NCBI GenBank assembly: GCA_003116875.1
Contig: BCKT01000018.1
Location: 186,001 to 250,000 of the forward strand
Length of the DNA: 64,000 nt
Reading direction: 5' to 3'
Source of the DNA: Takashimella koratensis
Lineage: Eukaryota; Basidiomycota; Tremellomycetes; Trichosporonales; Tetragoniomycetaceae
A program made the translations under genes and the position numbers. The notes below the pieces were generated by a model. That model was not told the origin of the DNA and ran no database searches. It saw nothing but the letters and a program-made list of their open reading frames with translations. Position 1 is the first letter of the stretch. Every line of letters begins with the position of its first letter. Below are positions 41,752 through 53,392 of this stretch, in pieces.

Positions 41752-43325
41752 TCATTCTGTAGACAAGGTGGTGGACGGGAGGAGACCCGGATTGTCGTCG
41801 TTGCTCTGCGATGAGTGCAAGACAGAGCAATTGAGAGACCTCAAGCGCTCCCGACATGTTGGGAAGGATTTCTCGCTGTTGACGTAGCGTTGTACATCAG
41901 CGGTGGCGAAAGAGAGAAGAAACGGAGCTTTGTCGACTGAGTAGACACCCTCAGCTACCGCAGCCCCGGCGTGCTCAGCCTGAGCAAACCTGTTGTTGAA
42001 TCAGCTCAATCCTTTGTCGTTGAATGTCGGGGTCTGGTTCACCACTCACCCTTGGGAGCAGTAGTATGAGACACTTTCCAAATCCTTCCGAACATCCGAC
42101 AATGTGCCTTGGAGATCTTCCGGCTCAGGCGCCTGGAACTCCCGAAGAGGAGGAGCCTTGTATGTCACCTTCGTTTTGATGTTAAATGTTGGCCGGCCGT
42201 CGTGCACTTCCAAAGCCACCAATTCCCAGACAAATGTTCCTGACAGAGCCTGGTGTTCCGGTTGCGGAGCTTGGGACTGTTGACAAGTGCGTATCTCGAT
42301 CACGTCGTCTAGGGGAGGATGTGTCCCTGTCCGGAGCTCGTCCCAGAGTGTTGGACTGCCTGCCGTCATGACTTCGTTGAAAACCTTCATCGTGTTCTCG
42401 TCCATTTGACGGACACGCGACTCGATCATTCGACGGATCCACCTTCTTGATAAAACTGTGCGGGTGTCGGTCGGATCGTATCGGCGTAGTCTCGTCGGAG
42501 AATTTCTGAAGCCTTCGTGATTTTTGGACGTGGGGGAAGTCAAGAAGTGGTTCAGGCTGAGGTTGGCGATGCTCAGATCCTTCTGCCAACTGGGGCCGTC
42601 GATCCGTACTTCACGGCCGAAAAGTGTTTTGCAGGCGCCGTGAAAACGATCGCCCACACCCGACATGTTTTCGCCCCATTGGGATGACCTGTGGTGTCAG
42701 TAGCTAGCACAACGAATGATACCAAACGTTCACTCACGAGGGGGTGGCTGAGCTGACTGTGGCAGTTCGACAAATGTTGTCTGCTTCGACGACAAGGGCG
42801 TTTGTGACTTTGTCAGCCACAGCAGAAAGGAGAACGAGTCGCTCATTGTCATTTGTCCACCAGCTGGAAAATTCTCTTGTCACGCAGATCCTGAGCTGCC
42901 AAGGGTCGCGAAAAGACGGATCAACGTCCCAACGCACTTTGGCCCTGAGTTTACAGGAGCCTGGAAACTGATTCCGTAAGGTAAAGTGACTTGCCAGCAT
43001 CTGAGATGGTGGAGCTCGTTCGCATTCCTCAAACTGTACGATCAGCCGTCTTCGCTACGACCATCGATCATTTCTCACAACCATGTAAAGACTGAACTGA
43101 TTCTAACATTTGCTATACTACTTGGTCCACTTGGTCCACTTGATCCACTTGGTCCTCTTCTTCGTTGGGGGAAAACGGTGACGTCGCGAACGTAAGAGAC
43201 ACGGGAGAAGAAGTCTCCACTCCCTCCACAGCATCCCCGACCGCTTCATGAACCGAACAGATAGCCTGATCCCGCTCGCTTTGTCTCCATGGTGGCCAAT
43301 GGTAAGAAACCGCGGCAGGCCTCAT
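41752..43325 (-). CDS. Unrecognised protein, longest member of the local tandem family
   Basis: Four exons: 43325..~43123, ~43038..~42738, ~42690..~42048 and ~41991..41752. Exon 1 (MRPAAVSYHWPPWRQSERDQ) ends in a [11 protein letters not shown] repeat. Exon 2 encodes KVRWDVDPSFRDPWQLRICV then TREFSSWW. It aligns with the corresponding stretch of the 44776 gene: a W[DE]-hydrophobic strand, then L-x-C-[IV]-T, then WW and a DK helix. Exon 3 is a longer region unique to this gene (for example FHGACKTLFGREVRIDGPSW). The last intron is phase 2 and is followed by FAQAEHAGAAVAEGVY, the same place and phase as in the two shorter relatives. It ends PSTTLSTE. No known domain recognised; function unknown. 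Confidence 0.5.
43120..43157. repeat. 9-bp tandem repeat encoding (DQV)n
   Basis: Three to four copies of ttggtccac (one with a ttgatccac variant) end exon 1 of the 43325 gene. Read on the minus strand they give Asp-Gln-Val repeats immediately before the donor. Confidence 0.7.
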
Positions 43326-44281
43326 TTTGGTTATATGTACCAAGAGATCTGAAGGGTTTTCGGTCCATACTTGAAAATCCCAGCGTAACGGAGCGCGGTC
43401 AACCTCTCCCTGGTTGGAACAGTCGTTTCAGCGGGAGGAAGGAGTGAGAGAGGAGGGAGTGGTCTTCTTTCATGTTGTGTCGACGTTGGTGAGGTTATTG
43501 AAAGGGCTGAATAGTTGGTGTGTTCACGAGCGCTGCAATCAGATTTAATTCCCCTATACCCTCAGTGTTGAGACTCCTTGATAAATGTGTTGATACCGGA
43601 TGAGACAAGGTGCGAGTAGGTGTCTCCACCAGCGAGACCAACCCCCGAGTATCCCGGCTTATAAACCGTCATCTTCCCGCTTGCAAGCGTCGATCGTATC
43701 AGATTCCGGGTCAGATTTCAAAACGCCTCTCCTTCCCCGTCCCCAAAGGACAAGCCTCAAGTCACACACGAACGTAGAACGCTCCCCTCTCAGGGAGCGG
43801 TTTTCCCAGAAGCTCGGGAGTCGAGGGTGAAAGCAGAGACTAAAATCCTGTTGTTCAGCGTGATCGAGGGTTGGTCAATAAACACCCACCTCGCTCTGAT
43901 TGCAAGGTCTCAGAAAGCCAAAAGAAGGTCGCCTGACCCGCGTTTGTAAAGCCTGACACCCTAGATCTTTCATTGCTTTTAGACACTCGTGGCCTAGTCT
44001 GCAGTCGATTTGCCTATTCTCGTTCCTCACTATTTGTACCAAATGAGTCTCAACATATAGTCAGTGAAAGACAACTACTTCTTTCTCCGATTTTGACTGC
44101 TTGTTGACCATCGATTGAAATTTTTTTTTCATCTCCATCAACGTATAGACTGTTCTTTAAACCTTTCTCAAAGGCACGCCTCCTCCGTGACTGATCTGTC
44201 ATCTGCCTATTATCGGTCTGCCTCATGCTGAGAGCGCCGTCAACCTGTTCCCCACAGTGATGGCAGAACAGCAAACAGAGT
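43326..44281. other. AT-richer intergenic stretch in the orphan island
   Basis: About 950 bases without a supportable gene. The plus-strand frame 43600-43830 has no relatives that I recognise and no codon bias. A T(9) run lies at about 44119-44128. Confidence 0.35.
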
Positions 44282-44776
44282 TCAAGTGCTGGAAGCAGCG
44301 GGGTCCGACAGGAATCCTTCCACAATGTCAAAGTTCATCGCTTCCGCGTAATTTTTCACCTCCTGCTGGCCCAAGGCCTTGCGTGCGTCCTCGTACCCCA
44401 GTTGCTCGTGAGATCGACCGCTAATCGATTAGTTGGGCACATCACTGTCACCTTCATTACCATTCAAGCAGAAAGGCAGGAATACTCACAAGCTAGTCCA
44501 GTCACCGGTGAATACGGTCGAGTTCAGCTTCAACTCAACAAATGTTTTGAACTTGTCAAGCGCTACGCACACCAGATCTTTCGAAGATTGCTCCACGGGC
44601 TGCTCTTTCCACCAAGTGGGTGTCGCTGTTTGCGTAATGCAGTTCAGGGTGAACGTTGCGGTGTCGGCATCATCAAATGCTAGCTCCGAGGAGAGCTCCC
44701 AGAATACGGTGGGTCGCTTAATGCTGGGTACCCCAGAACCGTTGTAGATTTCCTTCACTTTCAGGTTAGTGGACAT
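44282..44776 (-). CDS. Small unrecognised protein, tandem-family member A (141 aa)
   Basis: Two exons sum to 426 nt: 44776..44490 and 44420..44282. The protein starts MSTNLKVKEIYNGSG. It then has RPTVFWELSSELAF, FTLNCITQTATPTWWKEQP, DLVCVALDKFKTFVELKLNS and TVFTGDWTSF. After the phase-2 intron comes GRSHEQLGYEDARKALGQQE, VKNYAEAMNFDIV and a short tail. It aligns along its whole length, without gaps in the first half, with the broken copy at 45444-45911. In part it aligns with the 41752-43325 protein. No signal peptide or TM segment. The pattern of short hydrophobic strands plus a C-terminal helix suggests a small alpha/beta domain; function unknown. Confidence 0.6.
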
Positions 44777-45443
44777 GTCGTAAAGTTCGCTGCAAGTACT
44801 GTATGGGAGTAAGAGAGGATGGTAAAAGGCTGGATTATTGTGGGGGTGGTGCTTTTCTCATGGTCTCGGGTGAAAAGGGTGGGCAGAGTATATTCCTTTT
44901 AGACTGCATTTCAAAAGCTGACTTGTAGGTGAAATATCCCCGTACACTCCAACGGCTATTTGAATGGGGCATGATGGAAAAAGGAAAGCAGACAATCTGC
45001 AGGATACCAAAAAGCAGAACCCGTTGGGGTTCACCGGCAGCATATCTGTATCCGTACATTTCAAGGTTTACAAGGTTCCAAAGCCTCGGCTAGTCCTGCT
45101 TCCCCCATGCCAATGTTGGGGAGAAACAATGACATCAAGGGAATTTCAATCATTGCAAGTTTATATTACCTCAACCTTGCTCTACCCTTGTTGTTAACAC
45201 CGGGTTTTACATCCCTTTTTCTTATGCACGAGGTGCATCTTAGTAATCTCATGTCTTCTCCTGCTGATATACTATGACTGCGACCTCGTCGGATTCAATA
45301 CTTAAACTATCATTGTTGAAAGGGATCACCTTGCGGTTTGTGCTGTGCTTCGCCCCCAAGTCTGGGTTCAGACGTGAATCGAGGGGGTCCTCAACTTAAC
45401 GTCGACCCTCATTGAGGTGAGTCGAGGAATCATCTGATCTCCT
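44777..45443. other. Spacer between tandem family members
   Basis: About 670 bases separate member A's start from member B's stop. The plus frame 44964-45197 shows no coding bias. Probably promoter of A and 3' remnant of B. Confidence 0.35.
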
Positions 45444-45911
45444 TCATACGATATCGAAACCTTTGTCCGCCGCGTATTTCACCACCTCGGGACTATTCAG
45501 AGTCTTCTCGGCCATCTGGTAACCCACATCTCCTTCAAGATCGGTTTGAATGATATTCACACTGAGGCGAGATCCGATAAAAACAGAAGCTAGTGCAGAA
45601 TCTCTGATCTTTTCATGAGGAGCTTACCCGTTCATCTTTGAGAAAAACGTCGAATCCATTTTCTCCTTCACACACTGACTGTAGCTGTGTAGAGCCTCTC
45701 TTGACGCTTTCAGCGATTTCTGAGACACTCCTGGATCTTCGGTCCAACACCTGGGCTCTTTGGTCTCAACGTTGCCACATCATGTATGGTGATAGTTTGA
45801 CTTGCCGTCTCTGATGATGAAATTTTCAAGCGACCAAACGACGGTGGGAAGTTCAACCGCTGAAAGCGAGGAGCCTGGCTCTGAGTGAACAGCTGTATCG
45901 TCCGTTGACAT
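45444..45911 (-). pseudogene. Tandem-family member B, disrupted by one in-frame TGA
   Basis: The ATG at 45911 (MSTDDTAVHSEPGSSLSAVE) is followed by LPTVVWSLENFI and DGKSNYHHT. A TGA at 45782..45780 then interrupts, and the same frame continues CGNVETKEPRCWTEDPG, VSQKSLKASREALHSYSQ and MDSTFFSKMNG. A GTAAGC donor and CTCAG acceptor are intact, with phase 2 as in A. Exon 2 reads VNIIQTDLEGDVGYQMAEKT, LNSPEVVKYAADKGFDIV and stops at 45444. From the start through the WW/CW position there is no length difference from A, and the stop lies opposite a Leu. Everything else is open, so this looks like a recent single-base nonsense. Readthrough or a sequencing error are alternatives. Confidence 0.6.
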
Positions 45912-46504
45912 GTTGTGCAATCCTGTTAGAGGTCTTTTGTATCCCGAGTTTTTGGCTGTTGGATTCAACACTCTGATAGGAAATGATGCGTGGTGGCAAT
46001 ATAGGTAAAGTAGGTGGACTTGGAGGGTTATACCATATGAGCTTCAGAGGGAGGGAGGAAGGATGAAGGCGCGAGCGGGCCAAGTTTGGAGGTATGAGCT
46101 AGACCTTTGCCTTCGATATCTCTCTCCTTTTTTTTCCACGTACCAGCCTCCGAGACGGACTAGAGAAGGGAAAAAAGTAGTATCCGAGGTATCCGGCATG
46201 ACCAAGACCAGCAGTCGGGCCCAAAAAAAGTGAAAGCAAGCACATCCATTCTGTACGGCTTCTGGTTGCGAGTGGCAAAAAGAAAACTGCCAACACGAAA
46301 TAGGGGAGGAAAAACGATACAGCCCGGGTCTGCATACCAATCTCTAAGCGACCTAGAACGAGACGATACCAAATCAATATAATACAGCATAACAACAGTG
46401 TTCTTCTCTCTAAGAATAAACTGTCCACGACAGATGCTACCAAGTCACTACCCCATTCCCATCCCCTTTAACCACCCGTAACGATTTTGTTATCCCTCCA
46501 CCTT
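45912..46504. other. Intergenic region
   Basis: About 590 bases lie between member B's start and the ADAM stop. It is AT-richer, with a T(8) run (46128-46136) and A(7) run (46224-46230). No gene supported. Confidence 0.35.
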
Positions 46505-49500
46505 TCACCGGCCATACGCCTCTCTCAGACCGTAATTGGGGCCATTGTAAAGCGTCTCATCTACCCAACCGTTCGGCCCCTGTACCATACCCTGCCCACC
46601 CTGCCCACCCTGTCCCGCTTGGGGATGTTGAGGATGTTGTCCGTACCCTGCCTCGTATCTCGGGAAATACCTCTCCCCATCGTACCCTCTCATTCCTCCA
46701 TCTTGACCTGCTTGATCATATCCCCCTTGCCCATAATGTTGGCTGTACCTCGGGTCCCCATTGTATCCGCCTTCGGACCCCGGCTCCCCATATGCCGACG
46801 CATACCGTCCCGCCCCACCACCACCTCCTACTGGGCCGGCATAGCCTGTCGGATCCGCCACAGTCGATCGCGACGCAGGCCCACCATACGCTCCTGGCGG
46901 CGGAGGCACCTGGGACATGGGTCTACCCGGACCTTGGGCCATACTTGTAGGTCGAGATCGGGCGTCGACAGGGGGCGGGATAGGTTTCGCGTTTTGTCGC
47001 ATTTTCTTACGTTTCACGCAGCCAAAGATGGTACGTGCGATGACGATGAGTATGACGATTACCTAGTACAGAGTTAGCAAATGCGGGAGCAGGTGAAACA
47101 CGCTGCTGGACTTACTCCCAACGCGCCGATGATGGTTACGGGGATAGCGATCTGCAGGTTTTGAGAGTACCAAGCGGATACTTCGCTATTCAACGAACCC
47201 GCATCGCAGGTCCCATTATAACAATGTCCGCCATATCCTGGAACCAGGGTCAGATCGAATTGTGCGTACGAATCGGTAATCTGACGACTTACCACATGGT
47301 GACCCATCCACCAACAAAGTCTGTAATACCACGCATTGGTTTCTGTAACACGTCAGCTACGTCGAGGGTACCTATGGAGATAGTTGACTTACGCGGTCGT
47401 TGGGTCTTTGCACGTCACGACGCAAGATTTATCGTCACGTTGTCCACATGCGGTGGTCAGGTTCATCCCAGCTCCTGCTGTCTGACATTGCACTGAACAC
47501 AGATGTCGTCAGCTCACACCTGCCACCACGAAACTCCAAGCTGCTACACCCACAATCTAAACTCGTGCAGACACCCGCGGCACACGCGAGCCCGTTCGAG
47601 CCACACGAAGTCCCATCTGCAGTTGTCATATCCGGTGGGCAGGTCGCATTTGACCCAGTGCACACTTCGGCGATGTCGCAGATCGTATTAACGGCGGGGC
47701 GGCAGACAGTCCCAGCTGCAGAGAGCTGGCATGAGGATGTGCAGCATGCGGAGTTGGCGGGATCGCATACAGATCCAGAAGTGAATTTGCATGCTGAGGC
47801 GAGACGATCGCGTTAGTGAGGGATGCTGAAGAGAGAAGGGAAAGGACGTACTGGTTGTGTCGCAGCAGGTCGAGGTGGCGTTGGATCCCGGGTCACATTC
47901 TTCCCCAGCCTCGAGGATACCATCTGAATGGTGTGTCAATTATAGCTTCAAGTTGTGGATAGGGAAACTCACTGCCACACTGCTGGAGACTGATGACTTC
48001 CTCATTACCGGGGGTCTGGATACAACTCGTCGAGAGCACCTTGGTCCCGATCCCAGAACCTGAATGTTTTAGCACGACCTCGACCGCAAACGGAGTTTTT
48101 GTAGGAAAGACAGCTACGCACAGATGTTACCCAAGGTGCAAGCGGAGAACTTGACTTCAGACGGAGACGTTGTCGGGTTCATAATGTACCTCTGACCGGC
48201 GTCACATGATGACGTCGAGTAAGGGCAACACGATCCGCTCAATGAACAACCGCTCGTACACTGAGGATTGTCAGTTGCTTTCGTGATAGTCACCGGTCTA
48301 GCAATCGACTCACATCGTGGATCGCGCCAAAGCTTAGAAGCGTTAGTTGATACTTTGCACAAGAGGACAGGACAACATGACTCACTTGTGTCCAATCTCG
48401 TGGCTAATCAAACTCCACTCTGTCGTGGTGGCTGTCGAGATGGCAGTGCCCGAGACATAGGCTCCGGATTGGTACGAAGAGCCAGTCTGACACAAGGTAC
48501 CGAGCCATGCGACACCGACCTCTGTTTCCTGCACCGTTAGTGATCTGTAATTGCGGAGGTCGCCTCACCGTTGGACATGCCTGTGGGTGATTTGTCAGCT
48601 AAATGAGAAGATAACAGTCACAAGAGGTGTTCTGTAACTCACGCTCATCAAATGCCAGATACCCGCTCCGTCGCCCGACCTTCCCCCTCGCCACTGTGAG
48701 AACGAGCTTAACCGATTATCCAGCGTCACGTTCCCGCTACAGGGTACGTTCCACGACGGGTCTACCGCATTTGTCCCATTCGCACTCCCACACGTTGCGT
48801 TCTGCACCACGAGTTCGATGATTCCCAGACTAATGTTGAACGTTGACTTGTAGAGTGCCGAGATCATGTTCCAATTATTCAACGCCTGCGTCCGGGCTGC
48901 GTCGGTGGATCCGTAAGACTGGACGTAGTTGCAGTCTAAAGCGACGCCCATGTATACGATCTGTTGGGTCAAGGGGCAACCCGAAGTCGAGTTGATAGAG
49001 TTGATGTAGTTGGTCGAACTGGTGGCGCCGGAGATATCGTCCCGACCAAAGAGGTTGAGGTTGGACCCAACGGTGCGGATCGGGTGAGAAGCATCGACGT
49101 TGAATGCAAGCGTGTCGTGAGAGCAAGTAGCTGCCGAGAGGTGGGTGTCGGAATCGTGCCACATGTCAGTGTCGGCAAAGACGACGAGGGAACCTTCGTC
49201 AGAGGTGACAGGCGCGTCGTGGGTTGACTTGACTCGTTGGTAGTGGTCCGAAGTGAGGACATTGTAGTGGACGCCGTTGATCTCGAACACCCCTTCCCAT
49301 GTGACGGCATCGGTGACGTTGTGTATCATAACCCTTGCTGACCCGACTGCCTGCCTCCCGCTCACCCCGGCCACACCCGCTACCTCCTCCGCCCACACAC
49401 GCTCAGCCGAGGCGTGTCGCAATACGTCCCCAGTGTACACCCGCATCTCGTCCCGAACCAGCCGGTGGCTCTGCCCATCGCCGTAGGTTATTTTCGCGGA

Positions 49501-49883
49501 CGGGTGAATGAAGTGTTCCGTGGGTCGAAGGAAGAGATCGATAGGGTATGAGAAGAGGGAAGAGACAGAGAGAGTGAGGAAGAGGGTATCGTCGTGTCGA
49601 AGGGTAGTGGGATGAGGGGAGATTCGGCTGCGTTTTGCATGTGGGGAAGTGAGGCGAGGGAGGATACGGACGGAGGAGGAAGATGGGTGGTGTAGTCGCC
49701 GAACGGGAGGAGGGTGGGCTGACCGTGCTATATGGTGGAGTCAGTGTGGGAAACAGTTTTGGTAGAGGTGAGAGAAGGCGCCAGGTAGTTGAGAGAGATA
49801 GACTTACCGTGGACACCGCCGAGGAGGAGCAAAACGAGTAAGACGGTCAGCTGGGCGGCGAGCCGCGCCACGACGGCTTTCAT
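46505..49883 (-). CDS. ADAM-family (reprolysin M12B) membrane metalloprotease
   Basis: About ten exons; start 49883. An N-terminal signal peptide (MKAVVARLAAQLTVLLVLLL) is cut into exon 1, then a propeptide. The metalloprotease domain has the zinc site HEIGHNFGAIHD with the catalytic Glu. It is followed by a disintegrin-like Cys-rich domain: GNGILEAGEECDPG, CCDTTTCKF, CCTSSCQLSAAG and DIAEVCTGSNATCPPD. An EGF-like block (GYGGHCYNGTCD), one TM segment (IAIPVTIIGALGVVIVILIV), a basic stop-transfer KRKKMRQ and a long Gly/Pro/Tyr-rich cytoplasmic tail ending LREAYGR complete it. It is predicted to be a cell-surface sheddase-type protease. Fungal ADAMs are known (for example S. pombe Mde10); the proline-rich tail suggests SH3-type partners (inference). 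Confidence 0.9.
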
Positions 49884-50930
49884 CGAACCAAGCGCGCGGG
49901 AGGGGTCTATCAACACCCGGCGAGCCGAGAAATGAGGTGAGGTTGATGGACGGGCGTGTCGGTCGGTATCGGTCGTCGGGGTATTGATTGTAGGTGTTGG
50001 GGTAGAGAGGGTGTGTGGGAAGACGATGAACACGCGAGGAGAATGAGAGGGGGCCGGCGGTGCGCAGCTGGACCAGGGGGTGAGTCTCGGGTGGTAGGTG
50101 AGACAAAGGATTGAGGGAGAAGGGAGTGGTGGTGGTGGTGGTGGTGGTGGTGGTGAAGGATGGAGAGGTTGGTGGTCAGATGAGACGACTTACAAGACAG
50201 ACCGGTGCGTGCGGGCTTACTCTGAGGGCAGCAGTAATAGCACACCGAGACGGCCGGGCGTTTCACGTTTCCTGCTTTTCGTGTTTTCTTTTTTTTCTTT
50301 TTTTTCCTCGATTCACTTTGTTTAGCGCTAGCCGCGGATGATCCGTAGTCTACTCGGATCTCAATGGTCGCAAGGTCAATACAAACAGGTAGACAATGTC
50401 CAGTGTCCAGTGTCCAGTATTCAGCGGCGAAGAAGTGGTCGTGAGAGAGATGGTATATATAGAAGAAGAAGGGTAGTGGAGATGAGCGAAGATGAAGTGG
50501 ACGACAAGAGAGGCGATGCGAAGACCTCCACCGTCGGGGGACGCGCTTGGCTCACAGGTCAGGTCTTGGCAGCGTCACTGATGTTTCCCTCCACCGTCGA
50601 TAAGAGCGTATGACCATTCACGGCATGCGTCGACCATGAGCTTGGTCACTTGGTAGCGGAGTAGCTCATGGATCCATATCGCGCATAATCCGTGGTCATC
50701 GTTGCTCTTGCCGCGTTGCTCGCCATCAGGCTTGCAATTAGGAATAGGATTAGACGTTGGATTAGAAAAGTTGTAATTGCAGATTCATCTAAAATTTGAA
50801 ACCGCGATCCACCGGTTTCAACCGTCTTCGTCTCTGACTCTTCCTCCACTCCTCCACTCTCTCCCTCTCCCTGTTTCCTTGTTCTCGCTCAGCCCCTCTC
50901 CCCCTGCTCACTACCCCAACAGACAGCACC
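49884..50930. promoter_or_regulatory. Long bidirectional region ADAM/COX16 with microsatellites
   Basis: About 1050 bases between divergent ATGs. A (GGT)n run of about nine units lies at 50128-50154, T-rich tracts (cttttttttctttttttttcc) at 50287-50308, and short gtccagt repeats around 50398-50419. ORFs over the repeats (50098-50341) are repeat translations, not genes. Confidence 0.5.
50128..50154. repeat. (GGT)n trinucleotide microsatellite
   Basis: About nine consecutive ggt units in the ADAM/COX16 intergenic region. Confidence 0.85.
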
Positions 50931-51526
50931 ATGCCAACATTCCCATCCCGATCCCTCTCCTCCAACCCTCTGATCGATCACGTCCGCCGCCGTCCTTTCC
51001 TCCTCTTCGGCCTCCCCTTCATCTCCATCGTCGTCGTCTCCAGCTTTGCCCTCCAGAACTTTACACGGACGCGGTACGACCTGAACGATCAAAAGGTGCA
51101 GACGGTATCAAAGGAGGAAGAGTTGGGGATGAGTAAAGGGAGGAAGAGGGTTGATATTAGGGAAGAGTATTATGTGAGTCTACCTTTCTCTGAGAATGTA
51201 GATCTGCGAAGAGGTTTAGGATGCGGAAAGGAGGTGAAGGGTGAATAGCTGAGTGAAGAAGTTGGCTGTCACTGAGCTGCTGAGCTGACATGTCGCGATG
51301 GTGGTAGCGACTCAACGCCCCATCGAGCAGCCTGGACACCGACGACGCTCTGGACGCATACAAGACCCCTTCAGGACGGAAAAAGTTTAGCATGGCAGCC
51401 AAGTCGCAGGACGAATACGAGCCGGTTCGTGTTCCCCGGCCTGCAGGGGTAGCGGAGTGGGGAGCGGCGCCAGCGGGTGAGGATGCGCCGATCAAGGGCC
51501 ACAGGAAGGAGGATCGGTGGGTATGA
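50931..51526 (+). CDS. COX16: Cytochrome c oxidase assembly protein COX16
   Basis: Two exons sum to 462 nt (153 aa): 50931..51173 and 51308..51526. Cox16 is a small inner-membrane protein that helps mature Cox1/Cox2 in complex IV biogenesis. The N terminus is basic (NPLIDHVRRRPFLLFGLPF), followed by one TM segment (FLLFGLPFISIVVVSSFALQ). The family motif comes next: F-T-R-T-R-Y-D-L-N-D-Q-K-V-Q, then GRKRVDIREEYYRLNA. The splice falls at EEYY|RLNA and restores the motif. The tail, from DAYKTPSGRKKF to KEDRWV, is longer than in yeast. Converges with the oxidoreductase gene. Confidence 0.92.
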
Positions 51527-51804
51527 ATCGTGGGCTGGCGTCAGCCAGGAGAGAGTAGTTTATTGTCGGTGTCATGTGAGGCGAAGTCAGACCACACGAC
51601 TAGGAAGCAGGAAGAGAAGCTGTAGTTACCAATCACATCTTCGCATCATCTCATCATCATTGTACTCGTACGCATTGCATAGTCTCATCTCATCTCAACC
51701 ATCTCATAGGCATTACTCGTTCTACCTCTGGCTTTCGACTTGTCACACTATACTGCATCGCTGCGGTCAAACTCACACCCTCTCGCTCCGCTCATGGACA
51801 GGAT

Positions 51805-53392
51805 TTACTGCCCCGCGGTGCCTTTCACATTCGCCAACGCGGTCGGTCCGCTCGTCCTCACCGCATCCAACCAACCCTGTGTGATCCTACTCTCGTCGAG
51901 GGGCATACGGGCGCTCTCTTTCTTTCCGTCCCGGATACAACGAGCGACTTCGTCAGCCTCGTATTGCATTCCGCCACCAGGGTGGTGTGGGCATTGTACA
52001 ACGGAGGATTCTTTGACGCTCCCTTGTGTGTAAACGGAGGGGTGAGGGTGGATGCTGTATGATAGAGGCTTCCAAGGTGGATCTAATCGTGTCAGCGAGC
52101 TGTACCTAGACGTAACAGAAATCCGTTCAAGGAGTGTAGCTGAGGAGCAGAGTGGGAGATGTCGGATGACCCAACTTACTAGCAACGAAAAGCGTTCCCT
52201 CCTCGCAAGTGACAACGACCGAGAAATCGTTTGCCCCCATAGCAGTCATATCAGTCATCAACTGAGCCTGCGCAAAGTCCTCCCATTCGACGAGCCATCG
52301 GCTATTCGCGTCGACGTTGGATCGCTTGTAGACTGTCTGATGGGTATTGATCACTTTTGGCGACCGGTCTTTGTTGTCTGGGTGTTGGTGGACGACGAGC
52401 ATGGCCCAGACAGATGGGTAGGGACCCATATCGAGGAGCGCACCGCCGCCGAGCGCGGGGTCGACCATTCGGGATGAGTCGTCCATCTCTACGAGTGCGT
52501 CAGAAGGGCTCGGAACAAAGAGGAGGAGAGGCAGAAGAGAAAGAGAGGCAGGAAGAGAGACTTGAACTTACCGTCGGGCTTGAAGTCGAGGGAAAAATCG
52601 GCAGCAAAGCGTTTGATCTTACCGAGCTTCCCCCCGTGGATGACCTTCTGCACCTCGTATGCAATCGGGTGGAACCGGGTCCACACGGCTCTGTCATATC
52701 AGTGCAGGTCCGGACAAGCATAACAGGTGTGGGTAAAGACAAAGCTAAGAAGGTACTTACTCCATAAGGAAGACGTTCTTCTCCTTGGCGATGGCGATCA
52801 ACTCGTCAAGCTCTTCAAGAGAGAGCGTGAATGGTTTCTCACATAGGACGTTCTTGCCAGCTAGCAAGGCGTCTTTGGCGTTACGGTGGTGGTACGTGTG
52901 CGGAGTTCCGATGTACACCGCGTCGACGTTCTGTCAAGCCAAGATCAGCTTTGACCTTGAAGCATCATGTGCGAGTAGTGTTCGCCCTCAACGCGATTTC
53001 GTGCTCCACTGAGTCCTGGTGTCCCACTCACAGGGTCGTTGTAGACTTCCTCGTAAGTCCCGTAAGCCTTGGTATCGTCCAACAACCCAGCTTTGCTACC
53101 CCATTCAGCTGGCTGGCCGGCGTAGCCAGTCTTGAGCTTGTCAATGAATTTCTGGGCAGAGGGCACGGATCGAGATCCGACAGCGGCGATCTTGTGCGCG
53201 ACATCGGTGGCGTCTCGGGTAGAAGGATCGACCAGGAGGTCCTAAGTGGGTCAGTGGTCAGTCAGGGGCAACAGGTAAAAGAAAGAGGCAAAGGACGAGG
53301 GAAGGTAAAGAGGGAGGGTCACGTACAGCGGCAAACTTGGTAGCGATACCACCGGTGGAGATGATACCCCAACGAAGAGTGAATGGCGCCAT
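51805..53392 (-). CDS. Gfo/Idh/MocA-family NAD(P)-dependent oxidoreductase
   Basis: About six exons; start 53392, stop TAA 51807..51805. The N terminus is a Rossmann fold (FTLRWGIISTGGIATKFA). Next are IAAVGSRSVPSAQKFIDKL, VDAVYIGTPHTYHHRNAKDA, the signature NVLCEKPFTLSLEELDELI and LMEAVWTRFHPIAYEVQKV. The C-terminal catalytic domain has DPALGGGALLDMGPYP and DFSVVVTCEEGTLFVA. The order and motifs fit the fungal dihydrodiol dehydrogenase / D-xylose 1-dehydrogenase (NADP+) subgroup. The exact substrate cannot be assigned from sequence; sugar or diol oxidation in the cytosol is the family expectation. Confidence 0.85.

Noticed and set aside
50098..50341. Poly-Gly and poly-Val ORFs near 50.1-50.3 kb
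   Set aside because: They are translations of the (GGT)n microsatellite and flanking T-rich tracts.
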